The notes under the pieces are model-generated. The model searched no databases. It saw only the letters and a list, made by a program, of their open reading frames with translations, and had not been told where the DNA came from. The translations under genes and the position numbers were made by a program. From the NCBI RefSeq assembly GCF_010669225.1, contig NZ_CP048627.1, forward strand, positions 310,001-374,000: DNA of 64,000 bases, read 5' to 3'. Of the stretch, positions 34,595 through 44,400 are shown piece after piece. The DNA comes from Megamonas funiformis (lineage in GTDB: Bacteria; Bacillota; Negativicutes; Selenomonadales; Selenomonadaceae). Positions within the stretch are counted from its first letter, which is position 1. The number at the start of each line of letters is the position of its first letter.

Positions 34595-34999
34595 TCAGAA
34601 AAAATTATAGAGAATGTATCCTGTAAGGATACCAATAATAGCGCCACTGATGACTTGGAAATAAGTATGACCTTCTTTTTCATGGAGGTCTGCCTTCCCT
34701 GTTAAGTGATTTAAAATAGAGGCATGTTTACCAATAGAGCGACGTAGATGAGTTGCATCAATCATAATGATAAAAGCAATAGTTACAGCTAAGATGAATA
34801 ATGGAGAATTAAAATTATCATAAAAGCCGATATAAGTTGTAGTGGTAATTATAGTAGCCGTATGTACACTAGGAAAACCACCGTTACTGAAAGATAATTT
34901 CAAATCCAAAGTAGAATAGTAAATGTAATTAGTTATAAATTTTATGATAACTGCTACAAGCCAACCAATAAAAGGAACAAAAATCATACAAGACTGCAT
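34595..34999 (-). CDS. Divergent PAP2-family membrane protein (DUF212/YuiD-like)
   Basis: 134 aa, three to four membrane segments. The divergent phosphatase motifs are GGFPSVHTATI, DATHLRRSIGKHA and a C-terminal GHTYFQV. Family members lack experimentally proven substrates; a lipid-phosphate phosphatase-like activity is possible. Start at 34999 retains an N-terminal hydrophobic segment; MIFVPF five codons later is an alternative. Confidence 0.85.
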   Translation of the reverse strand: MQSCMIFVPFIGWLVAVIIKFITNYIYYSTLDLKLSFSNGGFPSVHTATIITTTTYIGFYDNFNSPLFILAVTIAFIIMIDATHLRRSIGKHASILNHLTGKADLHEKEGHTYFQVISGAIIGILTGYILYNFF

Positions 35000-35133
35000 A
35001 AAATCACCTGGGTTTCTAAAAATAATTTAAGATAATTAAATTATAGCAAAGATTTAATTTAAACAAAATCATATTTATGTAAAATCAAAGATTAGGTATA
35101 AATATTAATTTTAAAATAGTTTAAGTAAATAAA

Positions 35134-35173
35134 AAAAGATAGATAAAAACGGAAAAATTTTTATCTATCTTTT
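35134..35173 (-). terminator. Second terminator beyond the tRNA cluster
   Basis: 16-bp perfect stem (35134-35149 with 35158-35173), eight-base loop; the minus-strand 3' side is a run of T. It backs up the terminator at 35216-35235, or ends a separate short transcript. Confidence 0.75.
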
Positions 35174-35204
35174 GTTTACATTATTGAATTTTTAGCAAAA
35201 AAGG

Positions 35205-35235
35205 CAACAAAAAAACTTCCATATTTCTATGGAAG
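35205..35235 (-). terminator. Terminator of the tRNA operon
   Basis: Stem CTTCCATA (35216-35223) with TATGGAAG (35228-35235) and a minus-strand T-run. Confidence 0.85.
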
Positions 35236-35253
35236 CTTATCATCTTTATTAAG

Positions 35254-35328
35254 TGGTGGGCCCACCTGGATTCGAACCAGGGACCAACCGGTTATGAGCC
35301 GGGGGCTCTACCGCTGAGCTATAGGCCC
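35254..35328 (-). tRNA. tRNA with CAT anticodon (Met or Ile2)
   Basis: Complete cloverleaf, 75 bases including an encoded CCA. Acceptor GGGCCTA pairs with TGGGCCC; D-arm AGCTCAGCGGTAGAGC; anticodon loop CTCATAA within a CCGG stem; T-arm GGTTCGAATCC. A CAT anticodon serves elongator Met or lysidine-modified Ile2; the sequence alone does not settle which. Third gene of the leftward tRNA operon. Confidence 0.93.
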
Positions 35329-35337
35329 AAATAAAAA

Positions 35338-35413
35338 TGGCTCCTTGAGTAGGACTCGAACCTACGACCGATCGGTTAACAGCCGATTGCTCTACCAACT
35401 GAGCTATCAAGGA
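35338..35413 (-). tRNA. tRNA-Asn (GTT)
   Basis: 76 bases with encoded CCA. Acceptor TCCTTGA/TCAAGGA, discriminator G, anticodon loop CTGTTAA (GTT, Asn), T-loop GTTCGAGTC. Second gene of the operon; nearly identical to the next copy. Confidence 0.97.
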
Positions 35414-35435
35414 ATCTTACAATCTTGTTAGAAAA

Positions 35436-35511
35436 TGGCTCCTCGAGTAGGACTCGAACCTACGACCGATCGGTTAACAGCCGATTGCTCTACCAACTGA
35501 GCTATCGAGGA
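35436..35511 (-). tRNA. tRNA-Asn (GTT), second copy
   Basis: 76 bases with encoded CCA. Identical to the copy at 35338-35413 except for one compensated acceptor pair: TCCTCGA/TCGAGGA here versus TCCTTGA/TCAAGGA there. First gene behind the promoter. Confidence 0.97.
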
Positions 35512-35534
35512 ATGTCTCATCACCAACGGAAATT

Positions 35535-35564
35535 ATTATAATACATTATTAACTATATTGTCAA
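35535..35564 (-). promoter_or_regulatory. Consensus promoter of the tRNA operon
   Basis: Minus-strand TTGACA (35564-35559), 18 bases, TATAAT (35540-35535), 24 bases before the first tRNA. Confidence 0.85.
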
Positions 35565-35595
35565 CACTTTTTTTATAAACTTTTTAAAAAATTTA

Positions 35596-35630
35596 TAAAG
35601 CCTATTTATATAAGCAATAAATAGGCTTTA
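35596..35630 (-). terminator. Terminator of the dnaG-rpoD operon
   Basis: 13-bp stem TAAAGCCTATTTA (35596-35608) with its complement (35618-35630), minus-strand T-rich tail, eight bases past the rpoD stop. Confidence 0.9.
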
Positions 35631-35638
35631 AACAAAGC

Positions 35639-36775
35639 TTATTCTAAGAAATCTTTTAATTTTTTACTACGGCTAGGATGACGAAGTTTGCGAAGTGCTT
35701 TTGCTTCAATTTGGCGAATACGTTCACGTGTTACACCAAAATTTTGACCTACTTCTTCCAAAGTACGAGCACGACCATCATCTAAACCAAAGCGAAGACG
35801 AAGAACTTTTTCTTCACGTTCAGTTAAAGTATCAAGAACATCTTCTAATTGTTCTTTTAAAAGTACAAAAGATGCTGCTTCAGCAGGAGCTGGTGCATCA
35901 TGGTCTTCAATGAAATCTCCAAGATGAGAATCTTCTTCTTCACCGATAGGTGTTTCCAAAGATACTGGTTCTTGAGCTATTTTCATGATTTCACGTACGC
36001 GATCTACACTTACGTCCATTTCTTTTGCTATTTCTTCAGGGCTTGGTTCACGTCCTAAGGATTGGAGAAGTTGACGAGATACGCGAATTAATTTATTGAT
36101 GGTTTCAACCATGTGGACAGGAATACGAATAGTACGAGCTTGGTCGGCAATAGCACGAGTAATGGCTTGACGAATCCACCATGTAGCATAAGTACTAAAT
36201 TTGTAGCCTTTATTGTAATCGAATTTTTCAACAGCTTTTATTAAGCCTAAGTTACCTTCTTGGATTAAGTCCAAAAAGAGCATGCCACGACCAACATAAC
36301 GTTTAGCAATACTTACAACAAGACGTAAGTTTGCTTCTGCTAGGCGTTTTTGAGCTTCAAGATCCCCATCTTCCATGCGTTTTGCTAATTTTATTTCTTC
36401 ATCAGCAGATAATAATGGAACACGACCAATTTCTTTAAGATACATTCTAACAGGGTCATCGATATTTATACCTTCAGGAATGCTAAGGTCAATATCAATA
36501 TCATCTTCATCATCTTTGAGATTAGAATCATCATCTGGTCCTATATCATTACCATTATCAATGATGTCAATGCCACGTTTGGTGAATGTATCGTATAATT
36601 CGTCTATTTCATCTGGTGACATGTCAACTGATTGAAGGGATTCCATAATTTCATTGTAAGTTAAAACGCCAGTTTTTTTACCTTTATCTAATAACTTACT
36701 GATTGCGTCTAAGCTGGCAGCAGCTGCTGCATTAGTATCTTTAACGGCTTTTACATTTTTTTTGGATTGAGCCAT
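35639..36775 (-). CDS. rpoD: Primary sigma factor RpoD (sigma-70/SigA)
   Basis: 378 aa, the compact SigA form of Bacillota with a short acidic region 1.1 linker ([19 protein letters not shown]). Region 1.2 [17 protein letters not shown], region 2 [65 protein letters not shown] (in part), region 3 and region 4 helix-turn-helix [30 protein letters not shown]. Start follows GAGGAGG. 64 bases after dnaG, the conserved macromolecular-synthesis order. Confidence 0.98.
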   Translation of the reverse strand: MAQSKKNVKAVKDTNAAAAASLDAISKLLDKGKKTGVLTYNEIMESLQSVDMSPDEIDELYDTFTKRGIDIIDNGNDIGPDDDSNLKDDEDDIDIDLSIPEGINIDDPVRMYLKEIGRVPLLSADEEIKLAKRMEDGDLEAQKRLAEANLRLVVSIAKRYVGRGMLFLDLIQEGNLGLIKAVEKFDYNKGYKFSTYATWWIRQAITRAIADQARTIRIPVHMVETINKLIRVSRQLLQSLGREPSPEEIAKEMDVSVDRVREIMKIAQEPVSLETPIGEEEDSHLGDFIEDHDAPAPAEAASFVLLKEQLEDVLDTLTEREEKVLRLRFGLDDGRARTLEEVGQNFGVTRERIRQIEAKALRKLRHPSRSKKLKDFLE

Positions 36776-36839
36776 TATTACATGCCTCCTCTTAATTTAT
36801 TATAGGTATAGGGCTTATGTCTCCAGATTTATAGGAGCT

Positions 36840-38654
36840 CTACGAGGATAAATTATCCATTTCCATTCGTATTTGTTGACTAATTTTTAATTCTTCTAAA
36901 AATCTACTGTCGCCATTTCGTTGTAATTCATCTGCTAAAAGGCGATGTTTTTCATAATTACTATTTAGATAATAACGACGTAAAAGTTTTAGACAATCTT
37001 CAGTGAGTTGAATGTCATCATCAGTTGTAAATTCTTCAACTAAACAATGTGAAAGTTCACTATAAGCGGTATCACTTAGTTTCTCAGCAGCATCAATATC
37101 TGTAAAAGGCTGATTATTAGCAAGTGTACTTGCTAAATATTTTAGAATTTCTCCATGAGTTTTATTGGGAAATTCTTCAGCTGGTATAAGATTTAGAACA
37201 TAATCTAAAATACTAGCTTCATGCCAAATTTTTTTGATGATACATCTTCCTGCCATGGTCAAAGCATCTTTTTTTTCAGAGAATGCTTTGCGTGAATTTA
37301 TTCCAGGAAGATTATCTGTAGAGACATCATATGCATTAAATTTTCTTTGCGAATTTTGTCGTTGCAAATCACTGCGAATAACGCCTTCATCTATACCCAA
37401 AACATTTGATATACGAATAATATATTCATTGCGTTCGACAGTGTTTGTAATATTAGCTAAAAGTGGCATTAATTGGTTTACTGCTAAAAGCTTTCCTTCT
37501 AAAGTATTGCGGTCTGTTGATTTTAATACATATTGCAATTGATATTCCATTAGCGGAAGAGCTTTATCAATTAATGCATAAAATTCTTTGTTACCATGAT
37601 GGCGTAAAAATTCATCTGGGTCTTTGCCATCAGGAATGGTGATTACTTTAACATTAGCACCATTACTGCTAGCGATAGCTAAAGCTCGCATAGTAGCAGC
37701 TTGCCCAGCATTGTCACTATCATAGCAAAAATAGATATTTGGTGAATAGCGAAGAATTTTTCTACATTGTTGAGCAGTAAATGCAGTACCCAATGACGCT
37801 ACAGCATTAGTAATATTATGACTATGTAATGCGATAGCATCCATATAACCTTCAACAACAATACTGAAGTTATTTTCTTTTATTGATTTTTGTGCATGAT
37901 CTAAACCAAATAGCAAATGTCTTTTATTGAAAATAAGTGTTTCTGGTGAATTTAAATATTTGGGAGAATCATTTGGATTGATAATTCTGCCACCAAAGCC
38001 ACAGATTTGACCATGTTCATTCATGATAGGAATGATTATGCGATTGCGAAAACGGTCATAGACTTTACCAGAATCTTTTATAGTGATTAGACCTGCTTTA
38101 GCAAGTAACTCTTTAGTAATGCCTCGTTTAGTAAAAGAGGTAAATAGTTTATCCCAAAGGTTAGGAGCAAAGCCAAGTTTAAATTTCGTAATTATATCTG
38201 AATTTATTTGGCGAGAAGAAAAGTATGCTCTACCAGCTTCTCCAAGAGAGGTACGAGTTAAACAATTATGAAAAAAAGAACCCGCCAGTTCATGTATTTT
38301 AAACAATGAATCTTTTTGTTGTTCTTGTTTGAGTTCGTCAGCACTTTTTTTCGTAGTCGGTATAGGAATATTCAATCTTTGGGCTTGTAGTTTTATGGCT
38401 TCATAATAAGAAATATTCTCTATAAGAGATATAAATTTAAATAGATTACCACCAGCATGACAACCAAAGCAATAAAAAAATCCCTGTTGGGGAACTACGG
38501 AAAATGAAGGTGTTTTTTCATTGTGAAAGGGGCAACAACCCCAATAGCGATTACCTCGTTTTTTGAGATGAACGTAACTTGAGATGACAGATAAGATATC
38601 TGAAGAAGAACGCACTTGTTCAACAAAATCATCGTGCAAGTTTTGTGTACGCAT
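36840..38654 (-). CDS. dnaG: DNA primase (DnaG)
   Basis: 604 aa. CHC2 zinc finger Cys41-x2-His44 ... Cys62-x2-Cys65; RNA-polymerase domain with Toprim (about 265-345: VVEGYMDAIALHSHNI and YFCYDSDNAGQAA); C-terminal helical DnaB-interaction domain. Synthesises RNA primers at the fork. First gene of the operon with rpoD; AAAGGTGAG precedes the ATG. Confidence 0.97.
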   Translation of the reverse strand: MRTQNLHDDFVEQVRSSSDILSVISSYVHLKKRGNRYWGCCPFHNEKTPSFSVVPQQGFFYCFGCHAGGNLFKFISLIENISYYEAIKLQAQRLNIPIPTTKKSADELKQEQQKDSLFKIHELAGSFFHNCLTRTSLGEAGRAYFSSRQINSDIITKFKLGFAPNLWDKLFTSFTKRGITKELLAKAGLITIKDSGKVYDRFRNRIIIPIMNEHGQICGFGGRIINPNDSPKYLNSPETLIFNKRHLLFGLDHAQKSIKENNFSIVVEGYMDAIALHSHNITNAVASLGTAFTAQQCRKILRYSPNIYFCYDSDNAGQAATMRALAIASSNGANVKVITIPDGKDPDEFLRHHGNKEFYALIDKALPLMEYQLQYVLKSTDRNTLEGKLLAVNQLMPLLANITNTVERNEYIIRISNVLGIDEGVIRSDLQRQNSQRKFNAYDVSTDNLPGINSRKAFSEKKDALTMAGRCIIKKIWHEASILDYVLNLIPAEEFPNKTHGEILKYLASTLANNQPFTDIDAAEKLSDTAYSELSHCLVEEFTTDDDIQLTEDCLKLLRRYYLNSNYEKHRLLADELQRNGDSRFLEELKISQQIRMEMDNLSS

Positions 38655-38920
38655 ATAAACTCACCTTTCAATAAAACTATTTAATTATAGATGATTTTTG
38701 CCATAACGTAAATACATTCTACACATAATTATGAAAATCCTGCTTTATTTTTTAATTTTATTTAAAATTTTTTCGTATTTACATTTTAGGGACTTTATCT
38801 ATACTATTCAATACGTATGCTTAAATATCCTGCTTTATTAGTGTATTATGTAGTAGTTATTGTATTTTGAAGATGGATTTGCTATGATGAATAAAAATAA
38901 ATAATAAAAGAGGTATTCAT
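38655..38920. other. Divergent promoter region with a 13-base direct repeat
   Basis: About 265 bases between divergent dnaG and the acyltransferase. ATCCTGCTTTATT occurs at 38737-38749 and again at 38827-38839, exactly 90 bases apart; GTAAATAC (38708-38715) and GTATTTAC (38773-38780) are inverted copies. No small ORF is visible. Confidence 0.4.
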
Positions 38921-40048
38921 GTGAGTATAAAAAAAGAGAGAGTGCCAGCTATTGAATATATGCGTGGAATATCCATGCTAGGCGTAGTTGGTATACATGT
39001 GGGTTCACAATACTTGATGAATAATCCCACTCCTAATTTACAATTATTGGCTTTGTATGAAATTGTAACGAGATTTTCAGTACCGATTTTTTTCTTTATC
39101 TCTGCTTTTGGCTTATTTTATAATTTAGATTTACAGGAAAAATTTAATTATAAAAATTTTATGAAGCGAAGATTTAAAACAGTGTTAATCCCTTATCTTG
39201 TATGGTCTATTTTTTATATTTTGCATTATACAATAACAAATCAAACGTTGTATTTACTTCATCCATTGAATTTGATTGGCATTTTATTTTTTGGTTTGGC
39301 ATGTTATCAATTATATTTTATGATATTATTGGTTTGGTTTTATGCTTTAATGCCACTGTGGATTTTTATTGTAAAAAGATTAAATATTGTATTATTAGTA
39401 GTTTTATTCGTTTTTCAAATGGCAGTAGATTATTATTCAAGCTTTTTGATAAACCCATATGGTATTCAAAATGAAATAGTTAAAGCTATTTTTATGTATC
39501 GTTTAAATTATTGGGTAATACATTATGTATTTATCTTTTTATTAGGTGGATATGTATCTGTACATTATGATGAATTTAAAATTTTCATGAGAGATAATTT
39601 GAATAAATTAAGAGCTTTTGGTTTTATAAGCTTAATTGGGTTATTAGTATATTATTATTATTGTATTTATTACAATGGTTATTCTCCAGAAGGAGCAATA
39701 AATACTGCTCATCAATTATCTCCAGCTGGTCTTGTTTATACTTTAGGTGCTAGCTTATATTTATTTGCAGAATTTCAATATGGATTTTTAGCTAAGATAG
39801 GAACAAGTTTATTTTCTTTATTAGGTAGACATTCATATTTTGTATATTTAGCTCATCCTGTGGCAATCACTTATTTAGCTTTATTTATGGCAAAATTTAA
39901 TATAGTTATGACGGCTGTTAATTCCATGGTTTTTTATGTATTAGTAGTATTGTTTACTTTAATTGTAGCTATAATATTTAGAAAGCTTGGCAATACGAAA
40001 TATCCAAAATTAAATGAATTGACAATAGGCGTTTATCCTAAAAAATAA
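38921..40048 (+). CDS. Membrane acyltransferase (acyltransferase-3/OafA-WecH type)
   Basis: 375 aa with about ten membrane segments. N-terminal motif IEYMRGISMLGVVGIHVG supplies the conserved Arg and His; FFFISAFGLFYN and the RFKTVLIPYLVWS segment are typical. Family members O-acetylate or succinylate surface sugars. Starts with GTG 38921, eight bases after AAAGAGG; the overlapping ATG just before it runs into a stop. Stand-alone gene, so the modified polymer is unknown. Confidence 0.87.
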   Translation: MSIKKERVPAIEYMRGISMLGVVGIHVGSQYLMNNPTPNLQLLALYEIVTRFSVPIFFFISAFGLFYNLDLQEKFNYKNFMKRRFKTVLIPYLVWSIFYILHYTITNQTLYLLHPLNLIGILFFGLACYQLYFMILLVWFYALMPLWIFIVKRLNIVLLVVLFVFQMAVDYYSSFLINPYGIQNEIVKAIFMYRLNYWVIHYVFIFLLGGYVSVHYDEFKIFMRDNLNKLRAFGFISLIGLLVYYYYCIYYNGYSPEGAINTAHQLSPAGLVYTLGASLYLFAEFQYGFLAKIGTSLFSLLGRHSYFVYLAHPVAITYLALFMAKFNIVMTAVNSMVFYVLVVLFTLIVAIIFRKLGNTKYPKLNELTIGVYPKK

Positions 40049-40051
40049 GAA

Positions 40052-40088
40052 AAGCGGTAACACAAATAAGTGTTACCGCATTTTTTTA
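40052..40088. terminator. Terminator between the acyltransferase and brnQ
   Basis: 10-bp GC-rich stem GCGGTAACAC (40054-40063) with GTGTTACCGC (40070-40079) and eight T; A-rich on the other side, so it can serve both convergent genes. Confidence 0.93.
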
Positions 40089-41429
40089 ATCTTTTTTAAT
40101 AAAAGAAATAATAACGCCAATGACAAGACCGATGATGGAAGGGACAATCCAGCCCATACCCATATCAAAAAATGGCAAAGTATTTTTATATACTTCAATA
40201 ATAGCGCTGATAGTAGCTGTGTTATTTAGTCCAAAAGGTAGGGAATTTAACATATCACCAATAGCTGCAAATAAAGTGAAAAGTGTGGTTACAGAATATA
40301 CATAACGATGATAGCCAAAAATTGCACTGATAAATGCTAAGATGATAAGTGTTATAGCTAATGGATATAATAACATGAGAATTGGAATAGCTAAGAAAAT
40401 GATACTAGTTAAACCAACATTAGCAATTAAGAAAGAAACAATAGTGAAGATAAAAGCATATGTTCTGTAGCTAAAAGAGTTAGGATATAATTCACTAAAT
40501 GTAGTGGAACAAGCAGTGATAAGACCGATGGAAGTTTTTAAGCAAGCTATAGTAACAGTAAGAGCTAACAGAATATGACCAAATGAACCAAAATAATAAG
40601 TAGAGATTTGAGCAAGAGCAATACCACCATTAGCAGATAAAGTAAATTGTCCTAGACTGCAAGCGCCAATATAAGCTAAGAAACTGTAGATAATGCCCAT
40701 GAGAATTAAAACAACGATACCTGCTTTTAATGTACCATAAGCTACATCTTTTGGATTTTTTAATCCTAGATTGTGCAATGTATGAATAACAATGATACCA
40801 AAAGCAAGAGAAGCTAAAGCGTCCATAGTGTTGTAGCCTTCAGTGAAACCTTTGAAGAAAGCTTCTTGTTGATATGCTTCTTGTACAGGCATAGCATCAG
40901 GTGAACCCATTGGATTGATTAAAGCAGTTATCATTAAAATTGCAATAAATACTAAAAAGAGTGGATTTAAAATCTTACCAATCCATGTGAGAATTTTACC
41001 TGGTTTTAAAGCAAATGCTAATGCTAAAACAAAGAAAATAAGTGAAAAAATTGCTAAATAAATTGTTTGCATGGAAGCATCAACATGGCTAGATAAACCT
41101 ATTTCATAAGAAACTGCTGCTGTACGTGGAATTGCAAAAGCAGGTCCAATTGTGAGATATAGAAGTACAGTAACAAAATGAGCATAAGGTTTATTAATGC
41201 GACTAGCTAAATCAAAAAGACCTTCACTACGAGAAATCCCCATAGCGACAATACCTAAAAATGGAAGACCGATAGCAGTGAGCATAAAGCCGATATTAGC
41301 TAGAAAAATATTACTGCCGGCTTCTTGTCCTAGATGTACAGGAAATATTAAATTTCCTGCACCAAAGAACATACCAAATAGCATAGACCCAACTAAAATA
41401 TTTTGGGAAAGTGAAAGTGTTCGTTTCAT
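40086..41429 (-). CDS. brnQ: Branched-chain amino acid carrier (BrnQ/LivII family)
   Basis: 447 aa, about twelve membrane segments, Na+/H+-coupled uptake of Leu/Ile/Val. The N-terminus SMLFGMFFGAGNLIFPVHLGQEAG and AIPRTAAVSYEIG are diagnostic. Lies 40 bases after polC with no terminator visible, so some read-through from polC is possible. Confidence 0.94.
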   Translation of the reverse strand: MKRTLSLSQNILVGSMLFGMFFGAGNLIFPVHLGQEAGSNIFLANIGFMLTAIGLPFLGIVAMGISRSEGLFDLASRINKPYAHFVTVLLYLTIGPAFAIPRTAAVSYEIGLSSHVDASMQTIYLAIFSLIFFVLALAFALKPGKILTWIGKILNPLFLVFIAILMITALINPMGSPDAMPVQEAYQQEAFFKGFTEGYNTMDALASLAFGIIVIHTLHNLGLKNPKDVAYGTLKAGIVVLILMGIIYSFLAYIGACSLGQFTLSANGGIALAQISTYYFGSFGHILLALTVTIACLKTSIGLITACSTTFSELYPNSFSYRTYAFIFTIVSFLIANVGLTSIIFLAIPILMLLYPLAITLIILAFISAIFGYHRYVYSVTTLFTLFAAIGDMLNSLPFGLNNTATISAIIEVYKNTLPFFDMGMGWIVPSIIGLVIGVIISFIKKD

Positions 41430-41469
41430 GATAAATCCTTTCTGATGAGTTTTTATTTAATTTTTGATT

Positions 41470-44400
41470 TTAACTGAATAAGGAAATTTGGTCACTTTCT
41501 TGTAGACCATCTAAGCAACCATGTTCACGCAAGCGTTCAACAATTGGTGTAGATAAACTAGCACGCTTTTTGAGGTCATCAATAGAAGTGAATTCCCCTT
41601 CAAGGCGAGCTTGAACGATATTATTTGCAGCCATAGTACTGATACCAGTAAGGGCAGTAAATGGCGGTAATAGAGATTTTTCATGTAAGATGAATTTATC
41701 AGCATTTGATTTATAAAGGTCTACTTTTTCTACAGAAAAACCACGAAGATACATTTCCCAAGCAAGTTCTAAAACGACTTGGAAGCCTTTATCTTTTACA
41801 GATAGTTTTTTCTGCTTTTCAAGTTCAATAATTTCGTCTAGTTTATCACGAACAGCTAATTTACCTTTAGAAATAATATCTGCATCAAATTCAGCAGCAC
41901 GAATGGAGAAATAAGCAGCATAAAAGGCAAGTGGATAGTGAACTTTGCAAAAGGCTATGCGATATGCCATCATAACATAAGCTGTAGCATGAGCACGTGG
42001 GAAGAGATATTTTATTTTTAGACAAGAGTCAATATACCATTGAGGTATACCGCCATCTTTCATGACTTTAATATCATCTTCACTAAGACCTTTACCTTTA
42101 CGCACTTTTTCCATAGTTTTAAAGGAAAATAGTGGATCAATACCACTGTGAATTAAATGCATCATGATATCATCACGACAAGAAATCGCATCGGAAACAG
42201 TACAAGTTCCTGAGGTAATTAAATCTTGAGCATTTTCAAGCCACACATTAGTACCATGAGAAAATCCACTGATACGCACTAAATCACTGAATTTTTTAGG
42301 TTTAGTGTCATCGAGCATTTGACGTGTAAATGGTGTTCTAAATTCAGGAATACCAAATGTGCCAGATGTAGCACCGAGTTCTTCTGGCGTTACACCAAGT
42401 GCTTCTGTAGACGAAAAAATACTCATAGTAGCTGGGTCATCAAAAGGAATAGTTCTAGGGTCGCGATGAGTTATATTTTCGAGCATTTTTATTACTGTAG
42501 GATCATCGTGCCCAAGTATATCTAATTTTACTAGACGGCTACTGATAGAGTGGTAATCAAAATGTGTAGTTATCGTATTTGTCGTAGTATCGTCAGCAGG
42601 TCTTTGAATTGGTGTGAAGTGATGTACGTCCATATTACGAGGAATAACCATGATACCGCCAGGGTGTTGCCCTGTAGTGCGTTTTACACCAGTGCAACCA
42701 TTTACAAGACTGTTGATATAAGCATCACGTTTTTTAATACCTTTTTCGTCAAAGAATTTTTTTACATAACCATAAGCAGTTTTATCAGCTACAGTGGCGA
42801 TAGTTCCTGCACGGAAAACATTATCTTTGCCGAATAATTCTTCAGTGTATTTATGAGCTACTGGTTGATAATCACCAGAGAAATTCAAGTCAATATCAGG
42901 AACTTTATCGCCGTCAAATCCCATGAATACAGCAAATGGAATATCATGGCCATCTTTAATCATTTTAGTTCCGCAATGAGGGCAATCTTTATCTGGCATA
43001 TCAAAACCACAACCATAAGTACCATCTTCAATAAATTCGCTGTGGCGACAATGAGGACAGCGCCAATGTGGTGGTAGAGGATTTACTTCTGTTATATTCG
43101 TCATAGTAGCGACAAAGGAAGAACCAACTGAACCCCTAGAACCAACAAGATAGCCATCATCAAGTGATTTTTTTACGAGTTTATGAGCGATTAAATAAAG
43201 CACGGCAAAACCATGACCAATGATGGAATTTAATTCTAATTCTAAGCGGTCTTGTACTACTTTAGGCAGATTTTCACCGTATAATTCACGAGCTTTGGCA
43301 TATGACATATCGTGAATTTCTTGGTCAGCTCCTGGTATCATAGGTGAATATAATTCATCAGGAATAGGCTTGAAGACTTCTACCATATCTGCTATTTTGC
43401 GTGGGTTGGTAACGACTGCTTCATAGGCTAATTCTTCGCCTAAATAGCTAAATTCTTTGAGCATTTCATCAGTTGTGCGAAGATATAATGGCGGTTGTTT
43501 TTCCGCATCTTCAAAACCTTTGCCTTTCATTAAAATAGCACGATAAATACTATCCTTGGCATTTAAGAAATGAACATCACAAGTCGCTATGAGCATTTTA
43601 TTTAATTTTTTAGCAAGCTCAGCAACTTTTAAATTGATTTTTATTAAGTCTTCATCAGTTTGTACATCAGGGAAATTTTCGTTGCGGATTAAAAAGGCAT
43701 TATTGCCGATGGGTTGAATTTCAAGATAATCATAAAAACTAGCTATTTCTAATAATTTTTCATCGCTTTCATTATTTACAATAGCTCTGATTAATTCACC
43801 TGCTTCACAAGCCGAACCGATGATTACACCTTCACGCAATTCAGAGATGATTTTTTTCGGTAATCTAGGTCTTGATTTATAGAGATATTTCAAATGAGAT
43901 AAGGAGACCATTCGATAAATATTTCTAAGACCGATAGAATTTTTGGCTAACATGATGATGTGATTAGCTCTGCGCTGTTGATAATCATCGCCTGTCAGAT
44001 ATCCTTCAATACCATAGATTACTTTTATTTTATTATCTTTGGCAGCTTTCATCGCTTCTGGGAAGGCTTGAACGACACCATGGTCAGTGATAGCGATAGC
44101 AGGCCAGCCCCAACGAGCGGCAGTAGATATCAATTCTTTTGCTGATACAACAGCGTCCATATTGCTCATATGTGTATGTGCGTGTAGTTCTACGCGTTTT
44201 TCGATAGCTCTATCTTCTCTTTTTGGTAATTCAGACAAACAGATATTAAGTGGCATCATTACATAATCATTGAGATAAGAGTCAAAACGGATAGAGCCTT
44301 TTATTTTGATAATATCAGCTTTTTTTAGAGCAGACATTACTTCTTCAAAGTCATCTTTATTTTTTAAGAATACTTTACAAGAAATACCGTCAGATTCATC

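Noticed and set aside
35254-35511. tRNA cluster as an integration site for a mobile element
   Set aside because: No integrase, flanking repeat of a tRNA 3' end or foreign gene block is visible on either side.
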